DNA from: Xanthobacteraceae bacterium
GTDB taxonomy: Bacteria; Pseudomonadota; Alphaproteobacteria; Rhizobiales; Xanthobacteraceae
Direction: 5' to 3'
Assembly: GCA_019635585.1 (NCBI GenBank)
Contig: JAHBZE010000001.1
Location: forward strand, 1,798,001-1,862,000
DNA: 64,000 bases
Under the pieces are notes generated by a model that worked only from the letters and a program-made list of their open reading frames with translations, was not told where the DNA came from and made no database searches. The translations under genes and the position numbers were made by a program. Shown one piece after another: positions 56,632 to 64,000 of the stretch. Positions within the stretch are counted from its first letter, which is position 1. The number at the start of each line of letters is the position of its first letter.

Positions 56632-57438
56632 ATGCGTCTGGTTTGCCCGTCCTGCGCGGCAGGATTCGAAGTGAATCCTTCGGCTCTGGAGCCGAATGGC
56701 CGTACTGTGCGTTGCGCGGCCTGCAAGACGACTTGGTTCGCGCAAGCGCCCAGTCTCGTGTTCGCGGAAGCCGTGCCGGAACCGGCGGCGCCGATGCCCT
56801 GGGTGAGCGCGGAGGATCGCGCCGATCACGACGTGCTCGCGGCGGTTGCAAAGAAAAACCCGGCGGTGATTTCCGAGGACGCCGGACTCGAGCAGATCGC
56901 ACATTCACCTTCGATTTCTCCGGTCGAGGCAGAAGCGCTACGCCCGAAACGTAAGACGGTGATATCGGCAATGCCGGCGGCACGAACACGTGCGCGCCGC
57001 ATGCCGCTCAGCTCGGTCGCGATTCTGCTGGCTGCTGTGCTCATGTTCGGTCTGGTCAGCCGCCAGTCGGTCGTGCGGATCGCGCCGGAACTCGCGAGTC
57101 TCTATGCAGCAATTGGGCTCCCGGTAAATCTGCGTGGCCTCGAGTTCCAGAACATCCGCACCAAGCAGGAAATTCAGGACGGCGTGACGGTGCTCGCGAT
57201 CGAAGGCGAGGTCGAGAACATTGCGCAAGGGGCGGTGGAGCTGCCGCGCGTGCGGCTGGCGGTTCTTGGGGACAACGGCGTCGAGCTTTATTCCTGGACC
57301 GCGCTTTTGCCGCGATCGATCCTCTATCCTCACGAGCGCGTGCCGTTCAAAAGCCGGCTCGCGTCGCCACCGGCGGCGAGCAAGGAAATCATGGTGCGGT
57401 TTCTGTCGCGCCGCGATCTGATGGCGAGCGCCCGCTGA
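56632..57438 (+). CDS. zinc-ribbon (MJ0042) membrane protein
   Basis: 268 residues from ATG 56632. N-terminal MJ0042-type zinc ribbon MRLVCPSCAAGFEV...VRCAACKTTWF (CxxC, CxxC), a long linker with acidic segments, one transmembrane helix (about 125-140, SSVAILLAAVLMFGLVS), then a DUF3426-like C-terminal beta domain (LRGLEFQNIRTKQEIQDGVTVLAIEGEVENIAQGAVELPRVRLAV). Function unknown; typically cotranscribed with a response regulator as here, 40 nt apart. Confidence 0.85.
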   Translation: MRLVCPSCAAGFEVNPSALEPNGRTVRCAACKTTWFAQAPSLVFAEAVPEPAAPMPWVSAEDRADHDVLAAVAKKNPAVISEDAGLEQIAHSPSISPVEAEALRPKRKTVISAMPAARTRARRMPLSSVAILLAAVLMFGLVSRQSVVRIAPELASLYAAIGLPVNLRGLEFQNIRTKQEIQDGVTVLAIEGEVENIAQGAVELPRVRLAVLGDNGVELYSWTALLPRSILYPHERVPFKSRLASPPAASKEIMVRFLSRRDLMASAR

Positions 57439-57478
57439 GGCGCGGGCAAGTTACGCGAACCCCGAGGAAGGGATTGCC

Positions 57479-57841
57479 GTGGCCCGTATCGTAATTGCCG
57501 AAGACGAAGAAGCGGCGCGCCTCTTGTTGTCGCGCGCGCTCGAACTCGACGGTCATGTTATCCACGCGGTCGATGACGGCGCTGCCGCGCTCGACTATCT
57601 GCAGGCCGGCAACGAAGCCGACCTTCTGCTCACCGATATCTCTATGCCGGTGATGGATGGAATCGCACTTGCGCTTGCGGTCTCGCGCGACTGGCCGCAA
57701 CTGCCGGTGCTGTTGATGACCGGTTTTGCCGATCAGCGCGAACGCGCGGGCGGTCTTGATGCGCTTATCAAAGGCGTGATCGTGAAGCCGTTCCAGATCG
57801 AGGATGTGCGCGCGAAAGTCCGCGAAGCGCTCTCTCAATAG
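57479..57841 (+). CDS. single-domain response regulator, CpdR-like
   Basis: 120 residues, GTG start with GAGGAAGGG upstream. Pure receiver: acidic triad EDEEA, phosphoacceptor Asp in LLLTDISMPVMDG (about residue 53), Thr in LLMTGFAD and Lys in VIVKPFQ. No output domain. Related CpdR proteins direct ClpXP proteolysis in the cell cycle; that role here is inference from size and style. No histidine kinase is nearby. Overlaps the convergent TIGR02302 gene by 7 nt. Confidence 0.88.
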   Translation: MARIVIAEDEEAARLLLSRALELDGHVIHAVDDGAAALDYLQAGNEADLLLTDISMPVMDGIALALAVSRDWPQLPVLLMTGFADQRERAGGLDALIKGVIVKPFQIEDVRAKVREALSQ

Positions 57842-60399
57842 TCCCTGAGCAGCCGATCGAGATAATCGAGTTCGAGTTGCGGCCGGGTCGGCTCGCTCAA
57901 ACGGCGGCGCAGTTCCTCGAGCACGCGGCGCGCGCGTTGCGCGTCGATCTCGTCCGGCACTTTGACCGTAAAATCGTCGCCGAATTCACGGCTTCGTACC
58001 GGACGGCCCAGCGGATCGGTGCGGTCGGCTTCTTCCGCTTCCGGGCCTTCCGGATCGCCCGGACCATCGCCGGGTCCGCGCTGCTGCATGGCGTCGGCCA
58101 TCGCCTGCGCGCCGCGGCGAAGCTGAGAGAGCGCGCGGCCCTGCGAGTCGGCAGCGCCGTCGGCATCACCCTGACCGAGTTGGTTCTCCGCGTCGCGCAT
58201 GGCCTGTTCGGCCTTGTCGAGCGCGTCGGCGGAGTCGTTGCCGGGACCGTCCTGGTTGGGCCCGTTCTGTTGCTGGCGCTTGCGCAGCTGCTCCAGCATT
58301 TTTTCGAGCTGCTGGCGAAGGTCGCCCTGACCTTGCTTCAACTGGCCCATCTGGTTCTGGCCATTCTTCTTCTGGCCTTCACCCTGTTGCTGCTGGCGGC
58401 GATTGTCCTGACCCTGGCGGAAGGTGCGATCGCGCAGACGCTGCTGCTCCTGAATCATACGGCCGAGACGGTCGAGCGGATTTTCCTGATTCTGTTGCGG
58501 ACCGGCGCGGCGGTTCTTCTGCAGATTCTCCATTAGCGACTGCAACTGATCGAGCAGGCGCTGCGCCTCCTGCCGGTTGCCGTTCTTGGCCATGCGCTCG
58601 ATGCGGTCGAGCATGTTTTTCAAATCTTGCGGGCGCACCACGCGCGCATTCGGGTCGGGCCGCTGCAAATCCGGATTGTTATTATTGCGCAGCTGCTCGG
58701 CGAGCGCCTGCATGTAGCGGTCGAGAGCGGCGCGAAGCTGATCCATCAGCTTCTTGATTTCCTCATCCGATGCGTTGCGCTCGAGCGCCTGGCGCAGCGC
58801 GTTTTCGGCGGCGCGCAGATCTCGCTCGACGTCGGAAAGCGTGCCGTCCTCGATCAGTACCGCGACTTCCCAGAGATAGTCGATGACGCCGCGCAGGTCG
58901 TCGTCCGTGCGTGCGATACGAAGCCGCGTGCTTGCGGTGCGCAAGCCAAGATAGACGTTCGCTTCCGGCGTGAAGCGCTCCGGCGCGATCATCAAGGCGT
59001 CGAGTGCCGCCTGCACGCGGCCGCGTGCATTCGCGTCGAAGGCAAGCTCGCGGCGCTGCTCGATCAGCACGCGGGCGAGCGGCTTCTGGAACGAGCGCTG
59101 CGGAATCGTGAGTTGGCGCGGTTCGCTTTTGCCTTCGTTGCCGCCTTCGTCGCGGGCAATCAGCGTCATCGTCACGGTCGCTCCCGCCCAGGGATGCTCG
59201 GTCAGATCCTTGGTGGTCTGGCCGACGCCGCTCTTGGTGCGCGCCTGCGGCAACACCAGCGCGAAATTCGGCGCGGGGACGAGCGGGCGCGGCGTGAGCG
59301 AACTCGCATTCGGATCGAGCGGCATCACGCGCTCGAACTGCGCTTCGGCAGCGGTGACGCCGTAATCGTCGCTGATGCCATAGGCGAGATGGAGCGCGCC
59401 GCGGCCCGCGATTTCGGGGTCTTTCGCGAGTTGGATTGTCGGCGGCTGGTCGGCGATCGCGCGGAACGACCACTTCGCCTCGCCGACGGGAAGGCCCTTC
59501 ACCGTGATCGAGGCATCTTCGAGAATACGGAAGTGCCGTTCGATGCCGGTCTTCTCGGCGCCGGTTTTGGTGGCGTCGGGCTTCTCGTTCGGCTCTTCCT
59601 GCAATTTTCCGTCGATGACGAGATCGAGTGCCGCGAGATTGGTGCCGCGCACGATCAGGATGCTTCCCGCCGGAACGGAAACCTGCGCAACTTCGCCGGG
59701 CGCGGCTTCGTCGTGGCGGATACCGGCAAGCAGCACCGGTGCGCGGGCGGTATAAAGCGGCGGCGTGATCCACGCGTCCACGCGATAAAGCCGCGGGGTG
59801 AGCGCGCCGGTCCAGTCGAAGGCGGCGGCGACGCGGCGCGTGCCGTCCGCATCCGCGATGAAATAGGTTGCAACCACGGCAAGCAGGATCAGTGCGCGAA
59901 ACGCGAACGGATCGCGCAGCGCAAGACGCGGGCGCGGCATGCCGGCGCGAAGATTCTTCGCAGCCTCCGCGGTGCGCGCGAGATGCGCGCGCCAGAGCGC
60001 TGCCGCCATCGGGTCTTCGGATTTGGTCGCGAGCTTGTCGGTGAGCGCGGTCGCGGGGCGGTGTGTTGCCGCGTTATTGCGGTCGAGCCGCGTGACACCT
60101 TCGCGCAAGCCGGGAATGCGAATGCGGATCGTGGGAATAAGGACCGCGATCAGAAGCAGCGCGAAGAACACGCTGCCTGCGATGCGGCCGTAAGGTGGAA
60201 GCGAAATCCATAAGCCCGCCCAGGAAAGGCTTAGAAAAATTCCGGCGAGCGAGAGCACCGCGACCAGAACCGGCCACACGCTTTCCCATAGCAGTGCCTG
60301 GCGGGCACGAGCGACAGCAAGCGAGAGCACTGCAAGCGCTTCGCGCACGACCCCGGAGGGAACTTCGCTGCCGTTTTTTGTATCAGGTGCGCCGCTCAA
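57835..60399 (-). CDS. TIGR02302/DUF4175 membrane protein
   Basis: 854 residues. N-terminal part has two to three transmembrane helices (VWPVLVAVLSLAGIFLSLSWAGLWI, IAGSVFFALLLIAVLIPTI, ALILLAVVATYFIAD) then a long periplasmic-type region with bacterial Ig-like segments (WITPPLYTARAPVLL, TVKGLPVGEAKWSFRAIADQPP), a coiled region and a Gln/Asn-rich C-terminal third (QQNQEN, RRQQQQGEGQKKNGQNQM) before RSREFGDDFTVKVPDEIDAQRARRVLEELRRRLSEPTRP. Family known only as TIGR02302; envelope function unknown. 93 bp downstream of lysA. Confidence 0.85.
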   Translation of the reverse strand: MSGAPDTKNGSEVPSGVVREALAVLSLAVARARQALLWESVWPVLVAVLSLAGIFLSLSWAGLWISLPPYGRIAGSVFFALLLIAVLIPTIRIRIPGLREGVTRLDRNNAATHRPATALTDKLATKSEDPMAAALWRAHLARTAEAAKNLRAGMPRPRLALRDPFAFRALILLAVVATYFIADADGTRRVAAAFDWTGALTPRLYRVDAWITPPLYTARAPVLLAGIRHDEAAPGEVAQVSVPAGSILIVRGTNLAALDLVIDGKLQEEPNEKPDATKTGAEKTGIERHFRILEDASITVKGLPVGEAKWSFRAIADQPPTIQLAKDPEIAGRGALHLAYGISDDYGVTAAEAQFERVMPLDPNASSLTPRPLVPAPNFALVLPQARTKSGVGQTTKDLTEHPWAGATVTMTLIARDEGGNEGKSEPRQLTIPQRSFQKPLARVLIEQRRELAFDANARGRVQAALDALMIAPERFTPEANVYLGLRTASTRLRIARTDDDLRGVIDYLWEVAVLIEDGTLSDVERDLRAAENALRQALERNASDEEIKKLMDQLRAALDRYMQALAEQLRNNNNPDLQRPDPNARVVRPQDLKNMLDRIERMAKNGNRQEAQRLLDQLQSLMENLQKNRRAGPQQNQENPLDRLGRMIQEQQRLRDRTFRQGQDNRRQQQQGEGQKKNGQNQMGQLKQGQGDLRQQLEKMLEQLRKRQQQNGPNQDGPGNDSADALDKAEQAMRDAENQLGQGDADGAADSQGRALSQLRRGAQAMADAMQQRGPGDGPGDPEGPEAEEADRTDPLGRPVRSREFGDDFTVKVPDEIDAQRARRVLEELRRRLSEPTRPQLELDYLDRLLRDY

Positions 60400-60492
60400 C
60401 TAGCCGGTTCCTCGCGGGGTCACCCCATGCCCTGCAAGAAGTTTACCGGGCGAAACCGCCCGCGGCCAATGACTTTTCGGCGATGCAATATT

Positions 60493-61761
60493 TCAGCGCT
60501 GCCAAGGCGCGAGCCTGTCGAGCGCAATAATGGCGGCGGCGTCGAAACGCGGCCGCACCACGGCGTATTCGCCTTCGCGGACAAGCACTTCGGGAATGAG
60601 CGCGCGGGTGTTGTAGGTCGATGCCTGCACCGCGCCATAGGCGCCGGCGGTCATGACAGCCACGAGATCGCCCTCCTTCATTTCCGGCAGGCGGCGGCCG
60701 AGCGCCAGATAATCGCCCGATTCGCACACCGGCCCGACCACATCCGCCGTGACCCACGGCGCATCGAGGGCTGCTTCCTGCACCGGCTTGATCTCGTGAT
60801 ACGCCTCGTAAAGCGTCGGGCGGATCAGATCGTTCATCGCGGCGTCCACGATCAGGAAATTCTTTGCTTCGCCCTGCTTCCAGAAGATCACGCGGCTGAC
60901 AAGAATCCCTGCGTTGCCGACGATCATGCGGCCAACCTCGAATACGAGCTTCGCGTCCAGTCCCTTCAGATGCTTCTTCACGACTGCCGCATATTCGGTC
61001 GGCAAAGGCGGAGGCGTGTTGTTGTCCTGATAGGGAATGCCCAGGCCCCCGCCAAGATCGAGATGATCGATCGTGTGACCGGCAGCGCGCAGATCGCGCG
61101 CGAGTTCCGCCATCAAGGCGCTCGCGTTATCGAATGGCGAGAGTTCGACGATCTGGCTGCCGATATGCATATCGATACCGGCGACGCGAATGCCGGGAAG
61201 CGCCGCGGCCTCCGCGTAAACTTCGCGCGCGCGCGAGATCGGAATGCCGAACTTGTTCTCGCTTTTTCCGGTTGCGATCTTGGCATGCGTCTTCGCATCG
61301 ACATCCGGGTTCACGCGCACCGAAACCGGCGCCTTTACGTTCAGGGACTGCGCGACTTCGGAGAGCGCGAGCAGCTCGGGTTCGCTCTCAACATTGAAGC
61401 AATAGATTCCGGCGCGCAGCGCCGCCGCCATTTCCTCGCGCGTCTTGCCGATGCCGGAGAATACGATCTTGTTCGCGGGTACGCCCGCCTCGAGCGCGCG
61501 CGTAAGCTCGCCGCCGGAAACGATGTCGGCGCCGGCGCCGAGTTTTGCGAGGGTCGCGATCACCGCCTGATTGGAGTTCGCCTTCAGCGCGAAGCAGACC
61601 AGCGACGGGGTATCCGCAAAGGCGTCCGCGAAGACGCGGTAGTGCCGCGTCAGCGTCGCGCTCGAGTAGCAATAGAACGGCGTGCCGACTTCGCGCGCGA
61701 GCGCGGTCAGATCGACGTCTTCGGCGTGCATGACGCCGTTACGGTAGGCAAAGTGATGCAT
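60493..61761 (-). CDS. lysA: diaminopimelate decarboxylase
   Basis: PLP enzyme, last step of lysine synthesis. 422 residues. PLP lysine in SLVCFALKANSNQAVI (about residue 60), HIGSQIVELSPF, GGGLGIPY, EVGRMIVGNAGILVSRVIF, and C-terminal VVGPVCESGDYLA with the catalytic cysteine. Downstream of lptM by 15 nt in the argH-lptM-lysA unit. Confidence 0.97.
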   Translation of the reverse strand: MHHFAYRNGVMHAEDVDLTALAREVGTPFYCYSSATLTRHYRVFADAFADTPSLVCFALKANSNQAVIATLAKLGAGADIVSGGELTRALEAGVPANKIVFSGIGKTREEMAAALRAGIYCFNVESEPELLALSEVAQSLNVKAPVSVRVNPDVDAKTHAKIATGKSENKFGIPISRAREVYAEAAALPGIRVAGIDMHIGSQIVELSPFDNASALMAELARDLRAAGHTIDHLDLGGGLGIPYQDNNTPPPLPTEYAAVVKKHLKGLDAKLVFEVGRMIVGNAGILVSRVIFWKQGEAKNFLIVDAAMNDLIRPTLYEAYHEIKPVQEAALDAPWVTADVVGPVCESGDYLALGRRLPEMKEGDLVAVMTAGAYGAVQASTYNTRALIPEVLVREGEYAVVRPRFDAAAIIALDRLAPWQR

Positions 61762-61776
61762 CGAAGAGGAACGTTA

Positions 61777-62112
61777 TCAGAGCAGGTCGTCGAGGATGAA
61801 GCCGCGATCCGGCCGTGGCGGTTTGCTGGTCACGGGGACGTTGCCCTGTTTCAGGCGCTTCTTCTTGGGCTCCTGCGATGCCGACGTGCTGAACGGCACC
61901 GTGAAGCCCCGGCTGCTCGTGGTCACGGTCTTGGTCGAGGTGACCGAGGTCGCGCTCGAATCCGGCGTGACCGTGGTCTGGAGCGGGCTGGGCGCGGCCG
62001 TATTTTCCGCGCCGAGCGGCGGCTCCAGCGGGCCCTTTACGCCGCAACCGGCAAGCACAAGCGTGCCCGCGAGCAGGGCCATCGGAACGATGCGGTTGGA
62101 GCGGTCAGCCAA
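61777..62112 (-). CDS. lptM: LPS translocon maturation lipoprotein LptM
   Basis: 111 residues. Signal peptide and lipobox LVLAGCGVKGPLEPPLG (lipidated Cys at about residue 23; GVKGPLxPP is the LptM signature). The rest is a Ser/Thr-rich linker with basic end PKKKRLKQGNV. LptM assists disulfide formation of LptD. Between argH (71 nt) and lysA (15 nt), as in many proteobacteria. Confidence 0.92.
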   Translation of the reverse strand: MADRSNRIVPMALLAGTLVLAGCGVKGPLEPPLGAENTAAPSPLQTTVTPDSSATSVTSTKTVTTSSRGFTVPFSTSASQEPKKKRLKQGNVPVTSKPPRPDRGFILDDLL

Positions 62113-62183
62113 AGGAAATCTCCCCAGATGCGGCGTGCTAGTAGCTGAAAACCGCGGCCAAAGCGAGGCCGGGGCTCATGGCT

Positions 62184-63575
62184 TCATTTCGGGTCGTGAC
62201 CCAGCTTCTTCAGCCAGCGCTTGGCCTGCACGCGGACGTTTTTCGGCGCGGTGCCGCCGTAACTGACGCGACTTGCCACCGATTTCGTGACCGAAAGCAC
62301 GTTGAAAATGTCGTCGGTGATCCGAGGCTCCACCGCCTGCATCTCGGCAAGCGGCAGGCGGTGAAGCGGCAGCTTCGCGTTCGACGCCTTCGCGACGATG
62401 GAGCCGGTGATGTGGTGCGCTTCGCGGAACGGGATGTTCAGCGTCCGCACCAGCCAGTCGGCAAGATCGGTCGCAGTTGAATAGCCGTCGCCAGCCAATG
62501 CCTTCATCCGCTTCTCGTCGGCAACGAGGTCGCGCGTCATGCCGGCGGTCGCCGCGATCACGATCGAGAAATCCGAAAGCGCGCGGATGGTGCCGTCCTT
62601 GTCTTCCTGCATGTCTTTTGCGTAGGCGAGCGGAAGGCCCTTCATGACGACCAGCAACTGCACGAGTGCGCCGATGATCTTGCCGGCTTTCGCGCGCACG
62701 AGTTCGGCCGCATCCGGGTTACGCTTCTGCGGCATGATCGAGGAGCCGGTGGTGAATTTGTCGGAGAGCGCGATGAAACCGAACGCCGGTGTGGTCCAGA
62801 TCACGATTTCTTCGGCGAAGCGCGACAGATGCATCGCGCAGATCGAAGCGGCCGATAGCGTCTCCAGCACGAAGTCGCGGTCGGATACCGCGTCCAAGCT
62901 GTTCGCCGTCGGCCGGTCGAAGCCGAGCGCTTTGCTCGTCATGTCGCGGTCGATGGGAAACGACGTGCCGGCGAGCGCGGCCGAGCCCAGCGGATTTTCG
63001 TTCATTCTCTTTCTTGCATCGGCAAGCCGCCCGCGGTCGCGCGAAAGCATCTCGACGTAAGCGAGAAGATGATGCCCGAAGGTGACGGGCTGCGCGGTCT
63101 GCAAATGCGTGAAGCCCGGCATTACGGCTTCGGCATATTCCAGCGCTTTTTGCGCGAGCGCGAGTTGCAGATCGGCAAGCGACTTGTCGAGGCCGTCGAT
63201 GGTGTCGCGGATGTAAAGCCGGAAGTCGGTCGCGACCTGATCGTTTCTGGAGCGCGCGGTGTGGAGGCGTCCGGCGGCGGGGCCGATCAACGCGGCGAGG
63301 CGGCTCTCGACATTCATGTGAATGTCCTCGAGCTGCTTCGAGAAGACGAACTTGCCGCTTTCGATCTCGGCCAGAATGGCATCCAGCCCCTGCGCGATTT
63401 TGTCCGCGTCGGCTGCCGTAATGATGCCTTGGGCTGCCAGCATCGAGGCATGCGCCTTGGAGCCGGCGATGTCCTGTGCGAACAAGTGCCGGTCGAAGTC
63501 GATCGAGGCGTTGATTTCCTCGAGGATCGCGTCGGGGCCCGCCGCGAACCTGCCGCCCCACATCTTGTTGCTCAT
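62184..63575 (-). CDS. argH: argininosuccinate lyase
   Basis: Last step of arginine synthesis. 463 residues. [45 protein letters not shown] (active-site helix), [19 protein letters not shown], and the mobile signature loop [20 protein letters not shown] with catalytic serine. First gene of argH-lptM-lysA; divergent from the tlpA-type gene by 39 nt. Confidence 0.97.
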   Translation of the reverse strand: MSNKMWGGRFAAGPDAILEEINASIDFDRHLFAQDIAGSKAHASMLAAQGIITAADADKIAQGLDAILAEIESGKFVFSKQLEDIHMNVESRLAALIGPAAGRLHTARSRNDQVATDFRLYIRDTIDGLDKSLADLQLALAQKALEYAEAVMPGFTHLQTAQPVTFGHHLLAYVEMLSRDRGRLADARKRMNENPLGSAALAGTSFPIDRDMTSKALGFDRPTANSLDAVSDRDFVLETLSAASICAMHLSRFAEEIVIWTTPAFGFIALSDKFTTGSSIMPQKRNPDAAELVRAKAGKIIGALVQLLVVMKGLPLAYAKDMQEDKDGTIRALSDFSIVIAATAGMTRDLVADEKRMKALAGDGYSTATDLADWLVRTLNIPFREAHHITGSIVAKASNAKLPLHRLPLAEMQAVEPRITDDIFNVLSVTKSVASRVSYGGTAPKNVRVQAKRWLKKLGHDPK

Positions 63576-63614
63576 GCTCGAACTCTGTTGTCTCGAACCC
63601 TGACGGCCTGAACC

Positions 63615-64000
63615 ATGACCGCTCCAAATCCCGAACCGGCCGCACGCGTAATCTGGCTGCGCCGCGTACGCTATTTATTGCTTGCGGCATTCCTCGGCAC
63701 GATTGCGGGGTTCGCCGGGGTATATCTGACCGGAGGCTTGCCGCGCAACGCAGGCGTCGTTCCGGACGCATCCTGTGTTAACGCGAGCCTCACCGCCAAA
63801 CGGTTAATGCCGCTCGCCAAGGGCGAAGTCGCGGCTTTCTCGCCGAATGCGAGCCCGCGCCGCGCGACGCCGATTACCTTCAAGGACGGCAGCGGCCGGA
63901 CCGTCAGCCTCGAGGATTTCAAGGGCCGGGTCGTGCTCATCAATCTCTGGGCGACGTGGTGCGTGCCTTGCCGCAAGGAAATGCCGGCGCTGGATGAGTT
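63615..64000 (+). CDS. TlpA-type thiol:disulfide oxidoreductase, 5' part
   Basis: Starts at ATG 63615 and runs off the window after 128 residues. N-terminal anchor (about residues 20-38, [19 protein letters not shown]) then the thioredoxin-like AhpC/TSA domain: [30 protein letters not shown] with CxxC (WCVPC). Periplasmic reductant, probably in cytochrome c or LptD-related maturation; its neighbour lptM is suggestive. The C-terminal half is outside the window. Confidence 0.93.
   Translation, partial: MTAPNPEPAARVIWLRRVRYLLLAAFLGTIAGFAGVYLTGGLPRNAGVVPDASCVNASLTAKRLMPLAKGEVAAFSPNASPRRATPITFKDGSGRTVSLEDFKGRVVLINLWATWCVPCRKEMPALDE

Noticed and set aside
60427-62148. 573-codon plus-strand frame over lysA and lptM
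   Set aside because: Opposite strand encodes lysA and lptM with clear motifs; this frame has none.

Overview
This is a GC-rich, gene-dense stretch of ordinary bacterial chromosome. Gene content and order point to an alphaproteobacterium of the order Hyphomicrobiales (Rhizobiales), probably in or near the Bradyrhizobium/Xanthobacter-type families. The markers are sucAB-lpdA next to xerC/priA, atpHAGDC without the F0 genes, a long rplU-rpmA-obgE-proBA-nadD-rsfS-rlmH-ctpA-rppH run, phaR opposite phaAB, gloB and metWX next to chorismate mutase-hisC-tyrA, and argH-lptM-lysA with a DUF4175/TIGR02302 protein. The assignment rests on gene order and protein style; no rRNA or marker search was possible. 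No prophage, insertion sequence, conjugative module or CRISPR array is visible.

Layout. 1-4.2 kb: 2-oxoglutarate dehydrogenase complex (sucA 3' part, sucB, lpdA), ended by a dispersed REP-like palindrome. 4.3-9.4 kb: xerC, priA, a small secreted protein and a SulP anion transporter without a STAS domain. 9.7-14.6 kb: F1 ATP synthase operon and terminator. 14.7-25.8 kb: one long minus-strand run for ribosomal proteins L21/L27, GTPase ObgE, proline synthesis, NAD synthesis, ribosome silencing and methylation, a C-terminal protease, a polysaccharide-deacetylase-like protein and RNA pyrophosphohydrolase. 26-29.4 kb: tRNA-Ser(CGA), tRNA hydroxylase trhO with a tiny overlapping zinc-knuckle gene, an MgtC-family protein, a His/Tyr-rich secreted peptide, a YbaK-type deacylase and an anchored nuclease-like protein.

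29.7-34 kb: a tandem pair of ParA-like proteins, the second without its nucleotide-binding lysines, followed by an opposed molybdenum-cofactor maturation operon (split XdhC plus a molybdopterin-binding/MobA-like fusion). 34-41.9 kb: a secreted protein of unknown function, a macrodomain protein, patatin phospholipase, zur-ispG, a DUF1345 protein with a prenyl diphosphate synthase, mtgA and rpmF. 42.2-46.1 kb: a PAS-GGDEF protein with a dead catalytic motif but an intact I-site, then phaR and phaAB for polyhydroxybutyrate. 46.1-54.6 kb: transporter, cupin, gloB, methyltransferases, metX and aromatic/histidine biosynthesis. 55-64 kb: plsC, ydcF-type protein, zinc-ribbon protein, response regulator, the TIGR02302 membrane protein, lysA, lptM, argH and the start of a TlpA-type thioredoxin.

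Most interesting: (a) the ParA/pseudo-ParA pair; (b) absence of envC between rlmH and ctpA together with absence of ftsEX between the ydcF and zinc-ribbon genes, two parts of one septal murein-hydrolase pathway missing from the sites where I expect them; (c) the GGDEF protein that looks like a c-di-GMP receptor, with a 66-nt nested dyad in its 5' region; (d) a chorismate mutase carrying a prephenate-dehydratase/ACT-like tail; (e) a 37-residue CxxCxGxG protein overlapping trhO.
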